Positions 1-8,943 of a stretch of 38,507 bases of DNA are shown here, one piece after another (the first letter of the stretch is position 1; each line of letters opens with the position of its first letter). The translations under genes were made by a program, and so were the position numbers. Under the pieces are notes generated by a model. It made no database searches, was not told the origin of the DNA, and saw nothing but the letters and a program-made list of their open reading frames with translations. The stretch comes from Bacteroidales bacterium. Lineage in GTDB: Bacteria; Bacteroidota; Bacteroidia; Bacteroidales; SM23-62. Location of the stretch: positions 1 through 38,507 of the forward strand of contig JADHVS010000019.1 of the NCBI GenBank assembly GCA_016783865.1, given 5' to 3'.

Positions 1-3
1 AAA

Positions 4-140
4 TTGAATCCTGCGAGCGCATTGGCTTCGCCGAACTCAGAAACTCGTTTCCCCGTAGCTTGCTGCGGGGTTAGCGAGCGCAATTAAAAATTTATATAAA
101 GGATCGATGATTCCTCGCAGCTTGCTGCGAGGAGAGTCAA
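4..140 (+). repeat. Dispersed repeat, copy 1 (short form)
   Basis: The same sequence recurs in reverse orientation at 13530-13721. This copy carries one unit containing TTCGCCGAACTCAG, then two near-perfect hairpins at 51-70 (CCCCGTAGCTTGCTGCGGGG) and 113-132 (CCTCGCAGCTTGCTGCGAGG), separated by an AT-rich stretch (72-112) that is identical in both copies. It ends 28 bases before the start of the next gene, so it forms the upstream region of that gene. Hairpins with an AGCTTGCT core are typical of intergenic repeats in environmental Bacteroidota; that comparison is from memory. Confidence 0.85.
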
Positions 141-168
141 TCATTTATCAATCTATAAAACCTTACCA

Positions 169-1770
169 ATGAGACATCTGGGTGTATTTATATTATTTAT
201 ATCTATCTGGACATCAGCCAATTCCCAGGATCATATAATATGGACCCCGGAAGGGACCCTCAGGCATAACGACAGGCTTGGACGGCATTATATTCACACC
301 GATACAGCAAGCAATATCCTCCCATGGTATTCGCAGGATCCGGGTGAATCTTATGATTATATTTTAAACCTCTGCTGGGAATTTTGGGATAATATTCCCT
401 ATGTTCATGATGGGGTAAAATATTATATGATGCACAGGGAATGGCCATTCAGTAAAACCTATACCGGCATATGGGGAGGGAAGGAGGACCATGGAATAGG
501 TGGCGACCAGGTCCAGATGGTCCTGGATAGCTGGACCCACTGGTATGCATATACCGGTAACCGGAAGGTGATTGACAACATGATCTACCAGGCTGATTTT
601 TATACAAACCGGGGATTAAGTCCTTCGGATCATGACTGGCCTTCGGTTCCTTATCCATGGCATTCGAGCCTGGATGCCGGATTCCGTTATGATGGGGATA
701 TGATAGACGGGATAGATGTGGCACATATCGACAAGATAGGAGATCTTGGATATCATTTAATCAACCTGTATAAGATTACCGGCATTGAAAGATATTTGGA
801 GCTGACTGAAACAATGGCAAATACGCTATTGGATAAGATAGAAGCGGGGGATGATGAAAAATCTCCATTCCCGTATAAAGTAAATACCAGGACAGGTGAA
901 AATAAATGGCCGTATACAACCAATTGGGTATGGACCATCAGGATGTTTGAAGAGTTGGCCGTATTGGATGAAGACGGTAAAAAGGAATATGATAATGCTG
1001 CAGAAATCCTGCGCTCATGGCTTAAAAACCATGCCCTGAAGAATAATAAATACGGTCCGTTTTTCGAAGATATTCATGATTATTCGGAGTGTGGGATCAA
1101 TGCAGGCCGGTTGGCTGAGTACATATTATTGTATCCGGAGAAATGGGGTGATTCCTGGCAGGAAGATGCCAGGCGGGCACTGGACTGGATTTGGGATGAA
1201 CTTAAGAATCAGGTTTGGGAGAAATATGGTGTGACGGTGATCAATGAGCAAACCGCCTATCCTTATCCCGGAAATAGTCACACATCCCGGTATGCTTACC
1301 TTGAATTACTTTACAGCCGGAAAACAAACGATTGGTCAAGGAAAATAAATTGCATCAGGCAACTGAACTGGTGCACATACAGCGTAGATACCGAGGGCAG
1401 AAATGAATACCCCGGAGCTCCGAACACTAATGAGATCTGGTTTACTGATGGTTATGGTGATTTTTTCGTGCATTACCTGCGGGCCATGGCCCAGTTACCC
1501 TGTGAGTTGATGCCGGTTGATGCAGACCACCTGATATCTTCCACATCTATAGTCAAAAATATTGAGTATGGAGACAATGAAATAACCTATGAGGTATATG
1601 ACAATAACTCAACAGAGGTTCTGAGGCTGACAGGCAGGCCGGAAAATGTGACTTCGGGAGATAAAAATCCGGATAAAAATCTTGAATGGATATGGGATGA
1701 ATGCATAAATGGTGGTGGTATCCTTACCATCAGGCATAAGGATAGTCACAGGATAACAATCATTCAATAG
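169..1770 (+). CDS. Secreted (alpha/alpha)6-type protein, putative carbohydrate-active enzyme
   Basis: This 533-residue protein starts with a signal peptide (residues 1-20, cleavage likely after NSQ), so it is exported. Residues about 25-440 are rich in Trp, Tyr and Asp and show repeated helical pairs such as the DSWTHWYAYTGNRKVIDNM and HLINLYKITGIERYLEL regions. That pattern is seen in six-hairpin glycosidases, uronyl hydrolases and some polysaccharide lyases. A smaller beta-rich tail follows (about 445-533). I do not recognise the exact family and cannot assign a substrate or catalytic residues. The ATG follows an AT-rich leader without a Shine-Dalgarno sequence, as usual in Bacteroidota. 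The gene stands alone: the repeat element lies just upstream and clpB begins about 270 bases downstream. An exported glycan-processing role is inferred from the fold-like pattern and from the glycosidases elsewhere in the window. Confidence 0.6.
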   Translation: MRHLGVFILFISIWTSANSQDHIIWTPEGTLRHNDRLGRHYIHTDTASNILPWYSQDPGESYDYILNLCWEFWDNIPYVHDGVKYYMMHREWPFSKTYTGIWGGKEDHGIGGDQVQMVLDSWTHWYAYTGNRKVIDNMIYQADFYTNRGLSPSDHDWPSVPYPWHSSLDAGFRYDGDMIDGIDVAHIDKIGDLGYHLINLYKITGIERYLELTETMANTLLDKIEAGDDEKSPFPYKVNTRTGENKWPYTTNWVWTIRMFEELAVLDEDGKKEYDNAAEILRSWLKNHALKNNKYGPFFEDIHDYSECGINAGRLAEYILLYPEKWGDSWQEDARRALDWIWDELKNQVWEKYGVTVINEQTAYPYPGNSHTSRYAYLELLYSRKTNDWSRKINCIRQLNWCTYSVDTEGRNEYPGAPNTNEIWFTDGYGDFFVHYLRAMAQLPCELMPVDADHLISSTSIVKNIEYGDNEITYEVYDNNSTEVLRLTGRPENVTSGDKNPDKNLEWIWDECINGGGILTIRHKDSHRITIIQ

Positions 1771-2044
1771 GATATTTTTACCACAGGCAAAAAAAAGAGC
1801 CATGGATTTGTTCCTCGACCCCCAATACGACAGATTGGCATATAAATTGAAATTACGACTGCCAGAATGACACAAGGCAGTAGATTATGTTATATCTGAT
1901 ATGACATACTAAGCTGCTTACTATTAACTCATTAACATGCCCCTGGTAACTCGTAACCAGTAACTTGTATTTCCTGTGATTATTTTGTTCCAGTCTGGCT
2001 TCCCATTTGATGTTATAGGTGTAAATTATTTTAAATACTTAAAA

Positions 2045-4657
2045 ATGAACTTTGAAAAATTTACCATAAAAGCACAGGAAGCGATACAGCAGGCACAACA
2101 GGTAGCAATCGAAAATGACCACCAGGCGATAGAAACCGGACATATTCTTAAGGGCATCCTGGATGTGGATGAAAATGTCATGCCCTTCATATTTAAAAAA
2201 CTTACCATAAACGATCGGAATATTCATGCAGCACTCGGGCATATTATTCAACGGTATCCGAAGGTAAGTGGAGGGGAAAAATATCTTTCCAGCGATGCCG
2301 CCGAGGTACTGGCTAAAGCACAGTCGGGTTTGAAGGAATTTGGGGATGAATATGTCACCCTTGAGCATTTGCTGCTCGGGATAATCCGTTCGAAGGACCA
2401 GGTGGGTCAAATGCTGAAAGATGCAGGATTATCGGAAAAAGATCTTCTTGCTGCCATCAGGGAATTGCGCAAGGGCAGCCGTGTAAACAGCCAGGGGGCT
2501 GAAGACACCTACCATGCACTGGACAGGTATGCCCTTCATTTAAATAAAATGGCTGAGGAAGGGAAGCTGGATCCGGTTATCGGGAGGGATGAAGAGATTC
2601 GCCGGGTGCTTCAAATACTGGCCCGCCGGACCAAGAACAATCCCATCCTGGTAGGTGAACCCGGAGTGGGCAAAACAGCTATTGCAGAAGGCATTGCATT
2701 CAGGATCGTGAAGGGGGATGTGCCGGACGACATGTTGTCGAAAGAAATCTATTCGCTCGATATGGGTGCTTTGATTGCCGGAGCCAAATACAAAGGAGAA
2801 TTTGAAGAAAGATTAAAATCGGTTGTAAAGGAGGTAATTGGTTCTGAAAGACAGATCATCCTGTTCATAGATGAGATCCATACCCTGGTGGGTGCAGGCG
2901 GTGGAGGAGAAGGTGCCATGGATGCAGCCAACATACTGAAACCGGCGCTGTCACGAGGTGAGTTAAGAGCGATCGGGGCAACCACACTCAATGAATTTCA
3001 GAAATACTTTGAAAAAGATAAAGCATTGGAACGGCGGTTCCAGAGAGTATTTGTGGAAGAACCGGGAGAAGAGGATGCCATTTCCATATTAAGGGGTATC
3101 AAAGAAAGATATGAGAATTTCCATAAGATCAGGATCCGTGATGAAGCCATCGTGGCAGCCGTGCAGCTATCTGTAAGGTATATCACCGACAGGCACCTGC
3201 CCGACAAGGCCATCGACCTGATTGATGAGTCGGCCGCCCATCTGAGGCTTGAAATGAATTCTAAACCGGAATCACTGGATGCACTCGACCGTAAAATCCA
3301 GCAACTGGAGATTGAACGGGAAGCTTTCAAGAGGGAGAAAGACAAGACGAGGGTGGAACAAATATCAAAACAATTATCCGATTTGGAAGATGAACATAAG
3401 CAACTTGTGGCACGCTGGCAGGATGAAAAAGCAGTGGTAGAAAACATTCAGAAGTACAAGCAACTGATTGAGGAATTAAAATACCAGGCAGAAAAAGCCG
3501 AGCGGGACAGTGACCTGGGCAGTGTAGCAGAGATACGCTATGGTAAGCTTCCCATGGCGGAGGAAGACCTGCAGAAAACCATCGCCAGGCTCCAGGAATA
3601 TGAGAAAGATGGTAAACGGCTGGTCAGGGAGGAGATCACGGCGGAAGACATCGCTGAAGTGGTTTCCCGGTGGACCGGGATCCCGGTAACCCGTATGTTG
3701 CAAAGCGACAGGGATAAACTACTTCATATTGAAGAGGCCCTGCATAAAAGGGTTGTGGGGCAGGAGGAGGCTATTTCAGCTGTTTCAGCAGCCATCAGGA
3801 GAAACCGCACCGGGCTTTCGGATGAGCACCGGCCGGTGGGATCTTTCCTGTTCCTGGGAAGCACAGGAGTAGGCAAGACCGAGTTGGCCCGTGCCCTGGC
3901 CGAATATCTTTTTAACGATGAGGGCCTGCTGATCCGGATCGATATGAGCGAATACCAGGAGCGGCATGCCGTATCCCGACTGGTAGGTTCACCTCCGGGA
4001 TATGTGGGGTATGATGAAGGTGGCCAGTTAACCGAAGCTGTCAGGAGAAAACCCTATTCGGTCATATTGCTGGATGAAATTGAAAAAGCCCATCCCGATA
4101 CATTTAATATCCTGTTGCAGGTGCTCGAAGACGGCAGGCTGACGGACAACAAAGGAAGAATTGCAAACTTCAAGAACACCATTATTATCATGACCTCAAA
4201 CCTGGGATCTGATATTATCCAGGATAATTTCAGCCAGGTAAAAGATGATCAGCTCGAACAGGTAATTGAGAAAACCAGGAACCAGGTATTTGAACTGCTC
4301 AGGCGAAGTGTCCGGCCCGAATTTCTGAACCGAATTGATGAGATGGTCATGTTCAGGCCGTTAACCATGGATCACATTGAGGGAATAATCCATATCCAGA
4401 TGGATCTTCTCAGGAGAGTCTTATCAAAACAGGATATTACTTTCCAGGTAACCGATCAATGCATTGAATATCTAAAACGAGAAGGATTTGACCTGCAGTT
4501 CGGTGCAAGGCCGCTTAAGCGGTTAATCCGGAAAAAGATCCTCGATGGATTTTCTCTTGCCCTGCTGGAGGAAAAGGTGTCAGCGGGTATGCATGTGGAG
4601 ATTGATGTGGACGAACAAAATGTGGTTTTCAGGACATCCGAACAGAATGTAGATTAA
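2045..4657 (+). CDS. clpB: ATP-dependent chaperone ClpB (Hsp100 disaggregase)
   Basis: ClpB extracts polypeptides from aggregates with DnaK/DnaJ/GrpE, as a cytoplasmic hexamer. The ATG at 2045 gives 870 residues beginning [13 protein letters not shown], matching the family start; the 23 in-frame codons upstream are rejected as leader. In this numbering the N-domain covers 1-145. The first AAA+ domain has Walker A GEPGVGKT at 204-211, Walker B FIDE ending at 277, and arginine fingers near 330-331. The coiled-coil M-domain spans about 405-525; its full length separates ClpB from ClpA and ClpC. The second AAA+ domain has Walker A GSTGVGKT at 605-612 and pore loop GYVGYDEGG at 652-660. A D2 C-terminal domain completes it. 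The gene is monocistronic between intergenic spacers. No clear promoter or CIRCE-like operator was seen. Length and all motifs are normal. Confidence 0.98.
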   Translation: MNFEKFTIKAQEAIQQAQQVAIENDHQAIETGHILKGILDVDENVMPFIFKKLTINDRNIHAALGHIIQRYPKVSGGEKYLSSDAAEVLAKAQSGLKEFGDEYVTLEHLLLGIIRSKDQVGQMLKDAGLSEKDLLAAIRELRKGSRVNSQGAEDTYHALDRYALHLNKMAEEGKLDPVIGRDEEIRRVLQILARRTKNNPILVGEPGVGKTAIAEGIAFRIVKGDVPDDMLSKEIYSLDMGALIAGAKYKGEFEERLKSVVKEVIGSERQIILFIDEIHTLVGAGGGGEGAMDAANILKPALSRGELRAIGATTLNEFQKYFEKDKALERRFQRVFVEEPGEEDAISILRGIKERYENFHKIRIRDEAIVAAVQLSVRYITDRHLPDKAIDLIDESAAHLRLEMNSKPESLDALDRKIQQLEIEREAFKREKDKTRVEQISKQLSDLEDEHKQLVARWQDEKAVVENIQKYKQLIEELKYQAEKAERDSDLGSVAEIRYGKLPMAEEDLQKTIARLQEYEKDGKRLVREEITAEDIAEVVSRWTGIPVTRMLQSDRDKLLHIEEALHKRVVGQEEAISAVSAAIRRNRTGLSDEHRPVGSFLFLGSTGVGKTELARALAEYLFNDEGLLIRIDMSEYQERHAVSRLVGSPPGYVGYDEGGQLTEAVRRKPYSVILLDEIEKAHPDTFNILLQVLEDGRLTDNKGRIANFKNTIIIMTSNLGSDIIQDNFSQVKDDQLEQVIEKTRNQVFELLRRSVRPEFLNRIDEMVMFRPLTMDHIEGIIHIQMDLLRRVLSKQDITFQVTDQCIEYLKREGFDLQFGARPLKRLIRKKILDGFSLALLEEKVSAGMHVEIDVDEQNVVFRTSEQNVD

Positions 4658-4708
4658 CCTGTTGTCTAAAACATTCTTTCACTTTAACAGCTTCTTCATC
4701 CCCGACTT

Positions 4709-4734
4709 ACCTGCCTGATGTCAGTCAGGCAGGT
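4709..4734. terminator. Palindrome after clpB, possible terminator
   Basis: A perfect 10-bp stem, ACCTGCCTGA / TCAGGCAGGT, with a 6-base loop begins 52 bases after the clpB stop. There is no T-run after it, so intrinsic termination is uncertain. CTGCCTG palindromes of this kind are dispersed in many Bacteroidota; a second one lies at 15315-15334 after the M28 gene. Confidence 0.5.
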
Positions 4735-4844
4735 TTCGGCATCTATTCGAAATTCAAACACTTCTATCCAGTCCCTGATTAAGCTATGCTGGGGATGCAT
4801 AGTAATTAATTATTTTTATATGCAGATAATAGCATCAGATTATA

Positions 4845-5741
4845 ATGAAAATTTCTTTGTGGAAGGTTTTTAATTTCTTTCTAATTGCTATCAGCATTCA
4901 GGCCACGGCGCAGGAGGATACCACCTACTTCTATAGCGCAAATAACAGGCCTGCTGATCCCCGGGAAGCAGTACTTAAACGAACCATTTTCCAGTCTGCT
5001 CCAAAGAAGTATAAAATCTCAACTTTTACAAAACAAGACAACCAATGGCAGATCTTTTCGACCGGGGTTATCAGGATCAGGGGCACAAATGAATTTTTGG
5101 TCAGGGAATACCGGGATGGCAGCATGGAGAAAATCTATACACGCATGTATTCAGAAACTCCTGAAGGATTATATGATTTCACAGAAATTTGGAATGATAA
5201 CATGATCAGAACCGGGACTTCCGGTACTCGCATTCCATTGACACTTGAAGGAATTGAAGTCAAGTACTATGATAACGGGCAGAAAAAATCGGAATCCGTT
5301 TACAGAAATAATCAGCTGGTATCCAATATCAACTGGCTTAAAAATGGCGAAAAATATATTGATAATGTATTTTATTCAGTCGATGAATATCCGGAATATA
5401 AAGCAGGCACAAAAATGCTGCATAAATATTTGTCAGAATACATTGCTCAATCGGGTCTCAGCACTGACAACCTCGATGGAGCCATCACGATAGGTTTTGT
5501 GATTACTATTGCCGGGGAGATAGATGGAGTTTATGTAGCCGGCGGGATCATGCCTGGATTCGATGAAATGGTTGCTGAAGCTGTAAGATCAATTCCCGGG
5601 AAATGGGAGCCTGCCATATTAAATAATGAAAAAGTGAATTGTTTTCTTACCATACCAATAAATTTCAGGCGGGAAGCATTCATCGGTTTTGATAACCTTG
5701 AACTATCCTTTTCTAACAATATCTGGATGCTCTACTGGTGA
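4845..5741 (+). CDS. Periplasmic protein with MORN-like segment and TonB C-terminal domain
   Basis: The 298-residue product has a signal peptide (residues 1-22, ending ATAQ) and no retained membrane anchor. Residues about 133-170 contain a MORN/YwqK-like repeat (GIEVKYYDNGQKKSE, then a WLKNGEKY unit). Residues about 200-277 resemble a TonB C-terminal domain (DGAITIGFVITIAGEIDGV ... ILNNEKVNCFLTIPINF). Canonical TonB is anchored by an N-terminal helix and has a Pro-rich linker; both are missing, so this is not an energy transducer of the usual form. Soluble proteins with this MORN plus TonB-C layout are frequent in Bacteroidota, and their role is not established. No exbB/exbD or receptor gene is nearby. 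The last 15 residues are hydrophobic and aromatic (SFSNNIWMLYW), which is odd for the family and may be an altered end. Confidence 0.72.
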   Translation: MKISLWKVFNFFLIAISIQATAQEDTTYFYSANNRPADPREAVLKRTIFQSAPKKYKISTFTKQDNQWQIFSTGVIRIRGTNEFLVREYRDGSMEKIYTRMYSETPEGLYDFTEIWNDNMIRTGTSGTRIPLTLEGIEVKYYDNGQKKSESVYRNNQLVSNINWLKNGEKYIDNVFYSVDEYPEYKAGTKMLHKYLSEYIAQSGLSTDNLDGAITIGFVITIAGEIDGVYVAGGIMPGFDEMVAEAVRSIPGKWEPAILNNEKVNCFLTIPINFRREAFIGFDNLELSFSNNIWMLYW

Positions 5742-5800
5742 GCACCGCGACTGTTATTATTATATAATTTCTAAATTTCATGGTATTCTTTGTTTTGTAA

Positions 5801-6919
5801 TATCAATTCCCGGCGGTTGGAATAATTGGTCCCAGGCAGGTAGGCAAGACAACCCTGGCGAAATCGCTTATGGGTAAAATGAACAGAAAGTGCAGGTATA
5901 TGGATCTTGAATTGCAGGAGGACATCACCAAGCTTGAAAATGCAGAAATTTATTTCCAGGAACATAAAGAAGAGTGCATTATTTTAGATGAAATACAGCG
6001 CATGCCTGAGTTGTTTCCAATATTACGCGGGATGATTGATAAGCACAGAATCCCGGGCAGGTTTATTATATTGGGATCCGCATCCCCGCGATTAATAAGG
6101 AATAGTTCAGAGTCATTGGCTGGAAGAATTGCTTATACTCAGCTCACTCCTTTTAATTTTCTTGAATTAGATACCCGGAGGGACTTAAAAAAACATTGGT
6201 TTTTTGGCGGATTCCCGAATTCCCATCTTGCAAAGGATGGTGAATCTTCGAGAAAATGGATACGCAATTTTATTCAATCCTATACTGAAAGGGATCTCTC
6301 CCTGCTAGGTATGCCTGCATCACCGGTTGATATCAGAAGGTTAATTACGATGCTTGCTAACTATCAGGGTGGTATATGGAACGCAAGTAACTTCGGCAGG
6401 TCGATGGGACTGACATATGCAACAGTGAACCGGTATATTGATTTTCTGGATGAAGCTTTTCTCTTTACACGATTACAGCCATTCAGCTTCAATCTTAAGA
6501 AGAGGCTGGTTAAATCGCCAAAAATATATTTGCGCGATAGTGGTTTATTGCATTATCTGGCCGCTGTAGCCGATTTTGAGCAATTAGAGGGAAACGTATT
6601 AATAGGGAATTCATGGGAAGGATATGTCATTGAACAAATTAAACAATTGTTACCTCCGGAAGTTGAAACTTACTATTATCGAACTCATAACGGGGCGGAA
6701 GCTGATTTAGTCCTGGCAAAAGGACTAAAACCCATATCAGTCATCGAAATAGAATATTCATCGGCACCAAAAATATCCAGGGGTTTTACTGTTGCTATTG
6801 AAGACCTGAATGCAGGGAATAATTATATCATTACTCCCTATTCCGAAACTTACTTAAAAAGAAATGATATCAGGGTATGTAATTTAATAGATTATTTGGA
6901 GAACCACCTTCCAGCATAA
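5801..6919 (+). pseudogene. AAA ATPase with DUF4143, 5' end decayed
   Basis: The first ATG in this frame (5870) lies after the P-loop. Reading the same frame back to the stop at 5798-5800 recovers FPAVGIIGPRQVGKTTLAK (codons from 5807), the ordinary Walker A region of this family, with no ATG, GTG or TTG start available before it. Walker B follows (CIILDEIQRMPELFP, 37-50 from ATG 5870), then sensor I (FIILGSAS), a winged-helix middle part, and the DUF4143 domain with its nuclease-like THNGAEADLVLA segment near residue 265. The rest of the frame is open and matches the family to its end. About 15-20 N-terminal residues of the usual protein are missing. I read this as a 5'-decayed copy; use of a rare start such as ATT at 5825 cannot be excluded. 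Relatives are often horizontally acquired, and the copy sits in a zone of broken genes. Confidence 0.65.
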
Positions 6920-6944
6920 AAGAACATTTGAAATCTGGTTTAGT

Positions 6945-7077
6945 ACTAGTGTCATGTCAAGTTTTAAATGTCGTACCAGTCATTCCGAACTTGTTTCGGA
7001 ATCTGCTGTTTTACAAGGAGATGCTGAAATAATTTCAGCATGACGGCTTGCTGTTTCAGAGTTGACATGACACTAGT
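6945..7077. mobile_element. 133-bp MITE-like element with 16-bp inverted ends
   Basis: The ends are perfect inverted repeats, ACTAGTGTCATGTCAA at 6945-6960 and its complement at 7062-7077. The outer ACTAGT is itself a palindrome, so it may instead be a 6-bp target duplication around 10-bp inverted ends. The interior has no coding frame. It holds two small palindromes, ATTCCGAACTTGTTTCGGAAT and a CTGAAATAATTTCAG unit with flanks, which form the CATTCCGAA...TTCGGAATC / GATGCTGAA...TTCAGCATGAC pair common in Bacteroidota. A related pair without these ends lies at 28234-28300. Confidence 0.65.
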
Positions 7078-7163
7078 CTATACAAGAGAATAAGATATAT
7101 TTGAGATAAATGTTCGAATCTAAAATCAAGATTTTAAATAACTTTTCAGTTCATCAGTAAATT

Positions 7164-7610
7164 TTAATATTTAAATAAATCATTCATTAGAGCAGGAACT
7201 TTCACGGGTGGAGGTGCAAGATGTCCAACCTCTGATCCCTGCAGAATACCAACATTCCGGATTCTGAATTTCCAGGGATTTTCAATCAGATCCTTCATAA
7301 AAAGTCTGTGAGCAATCAAAAATGACTTTTGTGATAATGGATTGAACTTTTTCAGGTTTTCATAAACCTTTATTGCATTTTGGACTTCCAGTATATTTTC
7401 TGGGGGGCCGATGACCCTTTAATTTTCAATAATGACAGTTATTTGTTCAATAGTTAAACTGTTTCCTTCTATGCTTAATGAAGAATGAATGGTTTTAATT
7501 CTGTTTTGTTGTCTGAGATGTATTGAGGGTTTACTCAGATAATTAGCTTTTACCTCACCTAATTTTTCCGAGATAGAGGAGACGAGTTTAAGAATGATCG
7601 ATGTTATCTC
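7164..7610 (-). pseudogene. Fic-family protein remnant (N-terminal part only)
   Basis: Read on the minus strand from 7610, the frame gives helices typical of the Fic N-terminal region: IHSSLSIEGNSLTIEQITV, a stop (TAA at 7419-7421), then RVIGPPENILEVQNAIKVY, a PLSQKSFLIAHRLFM stretch and VGILQGSEVGHLAPPPVKV, ending LMNDLFKY-stop. Fic proteins usually have ENKRV at the stop position, so one A-to-T change (AAA to TAA) would explain it. The catalytic HPFxDGNGR motif that should follow is absent, and so is a plausible start. Intact Fic enzymes transfer AMP or related groups to proteins. This copy cannot do so and is a dead fragment. Confidence 0.75.
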
Positions 7611-7740
7611 CTAAGGAGGCTTCATTGATACTATCAAAGATAGAATATTGTTATTACTATTGGAATCTCCGACGAAACCATGGAGGTAGGCTTGGCTCAG
7701 TTTTTGAGGCGGATTAATTGTTATATTATAGAGATTGGCT

Positions 7741-8028
7741 ATGAAATCTTATCAAATACATTTACTGAACCATTTTAAGACAAATTTCCTTCTATTTACA
7801 GTTGTTGCTGCTATATTTATCTCAGCCTGTGATAGGGATTCTCCTGATAAAATAGTTACTTTCGAGCCCCTGATGCTTGATGATTGGGAGGTGTCTGCTC
7901 CGGCAGAACAAGGATTGGACCCGGAGCTGGTGCAGGATATGTACCAGGACGCGAATCAGATTGTTCATTTGTACGGCCTGCTGGTGATAAAGAATGGTTA
8001 CCAGTTGCTGAAAGGATGGCTATGGTAA
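7741..8028 (+). pseudogene. Serine hydrolase (beta-lactamase class C type) lipoprotein, N-terminal fragment
   Basis: From ATG 7741 the product has a lipoprotein signal (FISAC) followed by a segment like the start of class C beta-lactamase-type serine hydrolases: WEVSAPAEQGLDPELVQDM and LYGLLVIKNGY. Family members continue for some 300 residues with the SxxK and YxN motifs; here the similarity stops after NGY at about 8000 and the frame closes at 8028 (tail QLLKGWLW). Past that point the DNA belongs to the opposite-strand gene. A TTG two codons upstream (7735) is a less likely start. An intact relative would be a periplasmic peptidase or esterase; this copy lacks its catalytic centre. Confidence 0.72.
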
Positions 8029-8897
8029 AGGCTGTAAAATCCAACACTTTCTGTAAAATCCAGCATTTGATCAACGGTTTCTTCTCCAAAAGAACTGATA
8101 ATGTATGGCCTGCCTGCTTTGGGACTGGCTTTTCCCCACTCTCCATCGATAAGAATATGGGGTAATCCTTCTTCGACTTCAATGTGTCCAATGAGCTCAA
8201 GAGCTTCTTCTGCAGGTGTTCCGAACAAAGCAATGGCCGATCCAACGAGGTTAAATTCAGGACTTGCCATTACCTCTGCACGCTCAAACTGGTTCCACAC
8301 TTTTATTAATTGAGGCTTTGACCGGTCGATGCAAAAGGTCTGGAGGCTGGAACCATAATTACGGGCCACCGCAGCTGATCCCCTTACACCAAAAACACCA
8401 CCTTCGTCATTAACCAATTCTCCGCCGGTAGTTTTTACATTCAACGCCTGAATCCCAATGGCATAATCCTTATTACGAACCACACCCACGAATTCACCGA
8501 CCGTTTCTGAGATGGTCGTTTTTATTGGACCCCAGAGGATAGCACCTACCTCTTCCTGTGTGTTTAATGCCAATATTTCGAAACGCAGGTACTGATTTTT
8601 ATTAGTGGCTTTCACAGAAACCATTGTACCATTGGCAAATGAAAATTCAAGGATATCCTTATTTGCTTTCATAGATACCGGATGGACTACCTCATTTTCA
8701 ACTTTAATCCCTATAAGGCAGCCTGTTTCACTGGCCAAATAGTCAGTATCATTGCGTGTGTCAGAGAGGCGCGTTATCTGGCCTGAGCTATTGATCTCCA
8801 GATGAAACGTACCAGTTTTTTGGCTGAATTGCCCGTGAACCAATAGATTAGTACCTAGTACGGAAAGCACTATCAATAAAATCAATTTCCAATTCAT
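7998..8897 (-). pseudogene. Secreted glycosidase-like protein, 3'-truncated
   Basis: From ATG 8897 (13 codons inside the longest frame, chosen because MNWKLILLIVLSVLG begins a signal peptide ending VHGQ) the product is 299 residues. Residues about 25-260 look like an N-terminal beta-sandwich (TGTFHLEINSSGQITRLSD, AILWGPIKTTISETVGEFV). The last part, LDFTESVGFYSLYHSHPFSNW, is the start of what looks like a TIM-barrel domain of a large secreted glycosidase-like protein, and it stops abruptly. The stop TAA (7998-8000) is supplied by DNA of the convergent serine-hydrolase fragment. I infer that several hundred C-terminal residues are missing. It lies 46 bases after the DUF5916 gene on the same strand and was probably cotranscribed with it. 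The exact family is not recognised. Confidence 0.6.
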
Positions 8898-8943
8898 GCT
8901 GTATTCTAAATATTGGTTTGGAGACCAGGTGGACATTTTTTAA

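Noticed and set aside
1976..2044. Upstream extension of ClpB by 23 codons
   Set aside because: ClpB proteins start at MNFEKFT; the extra codons look like leader DNA.
2998..3447. 149-codon minus-strand, Ser-rich frame
   Set aside because: It is the complement of the clpB coiled-coil region; the Ser and Leu richness reflects Glu/Lys codons read backward.
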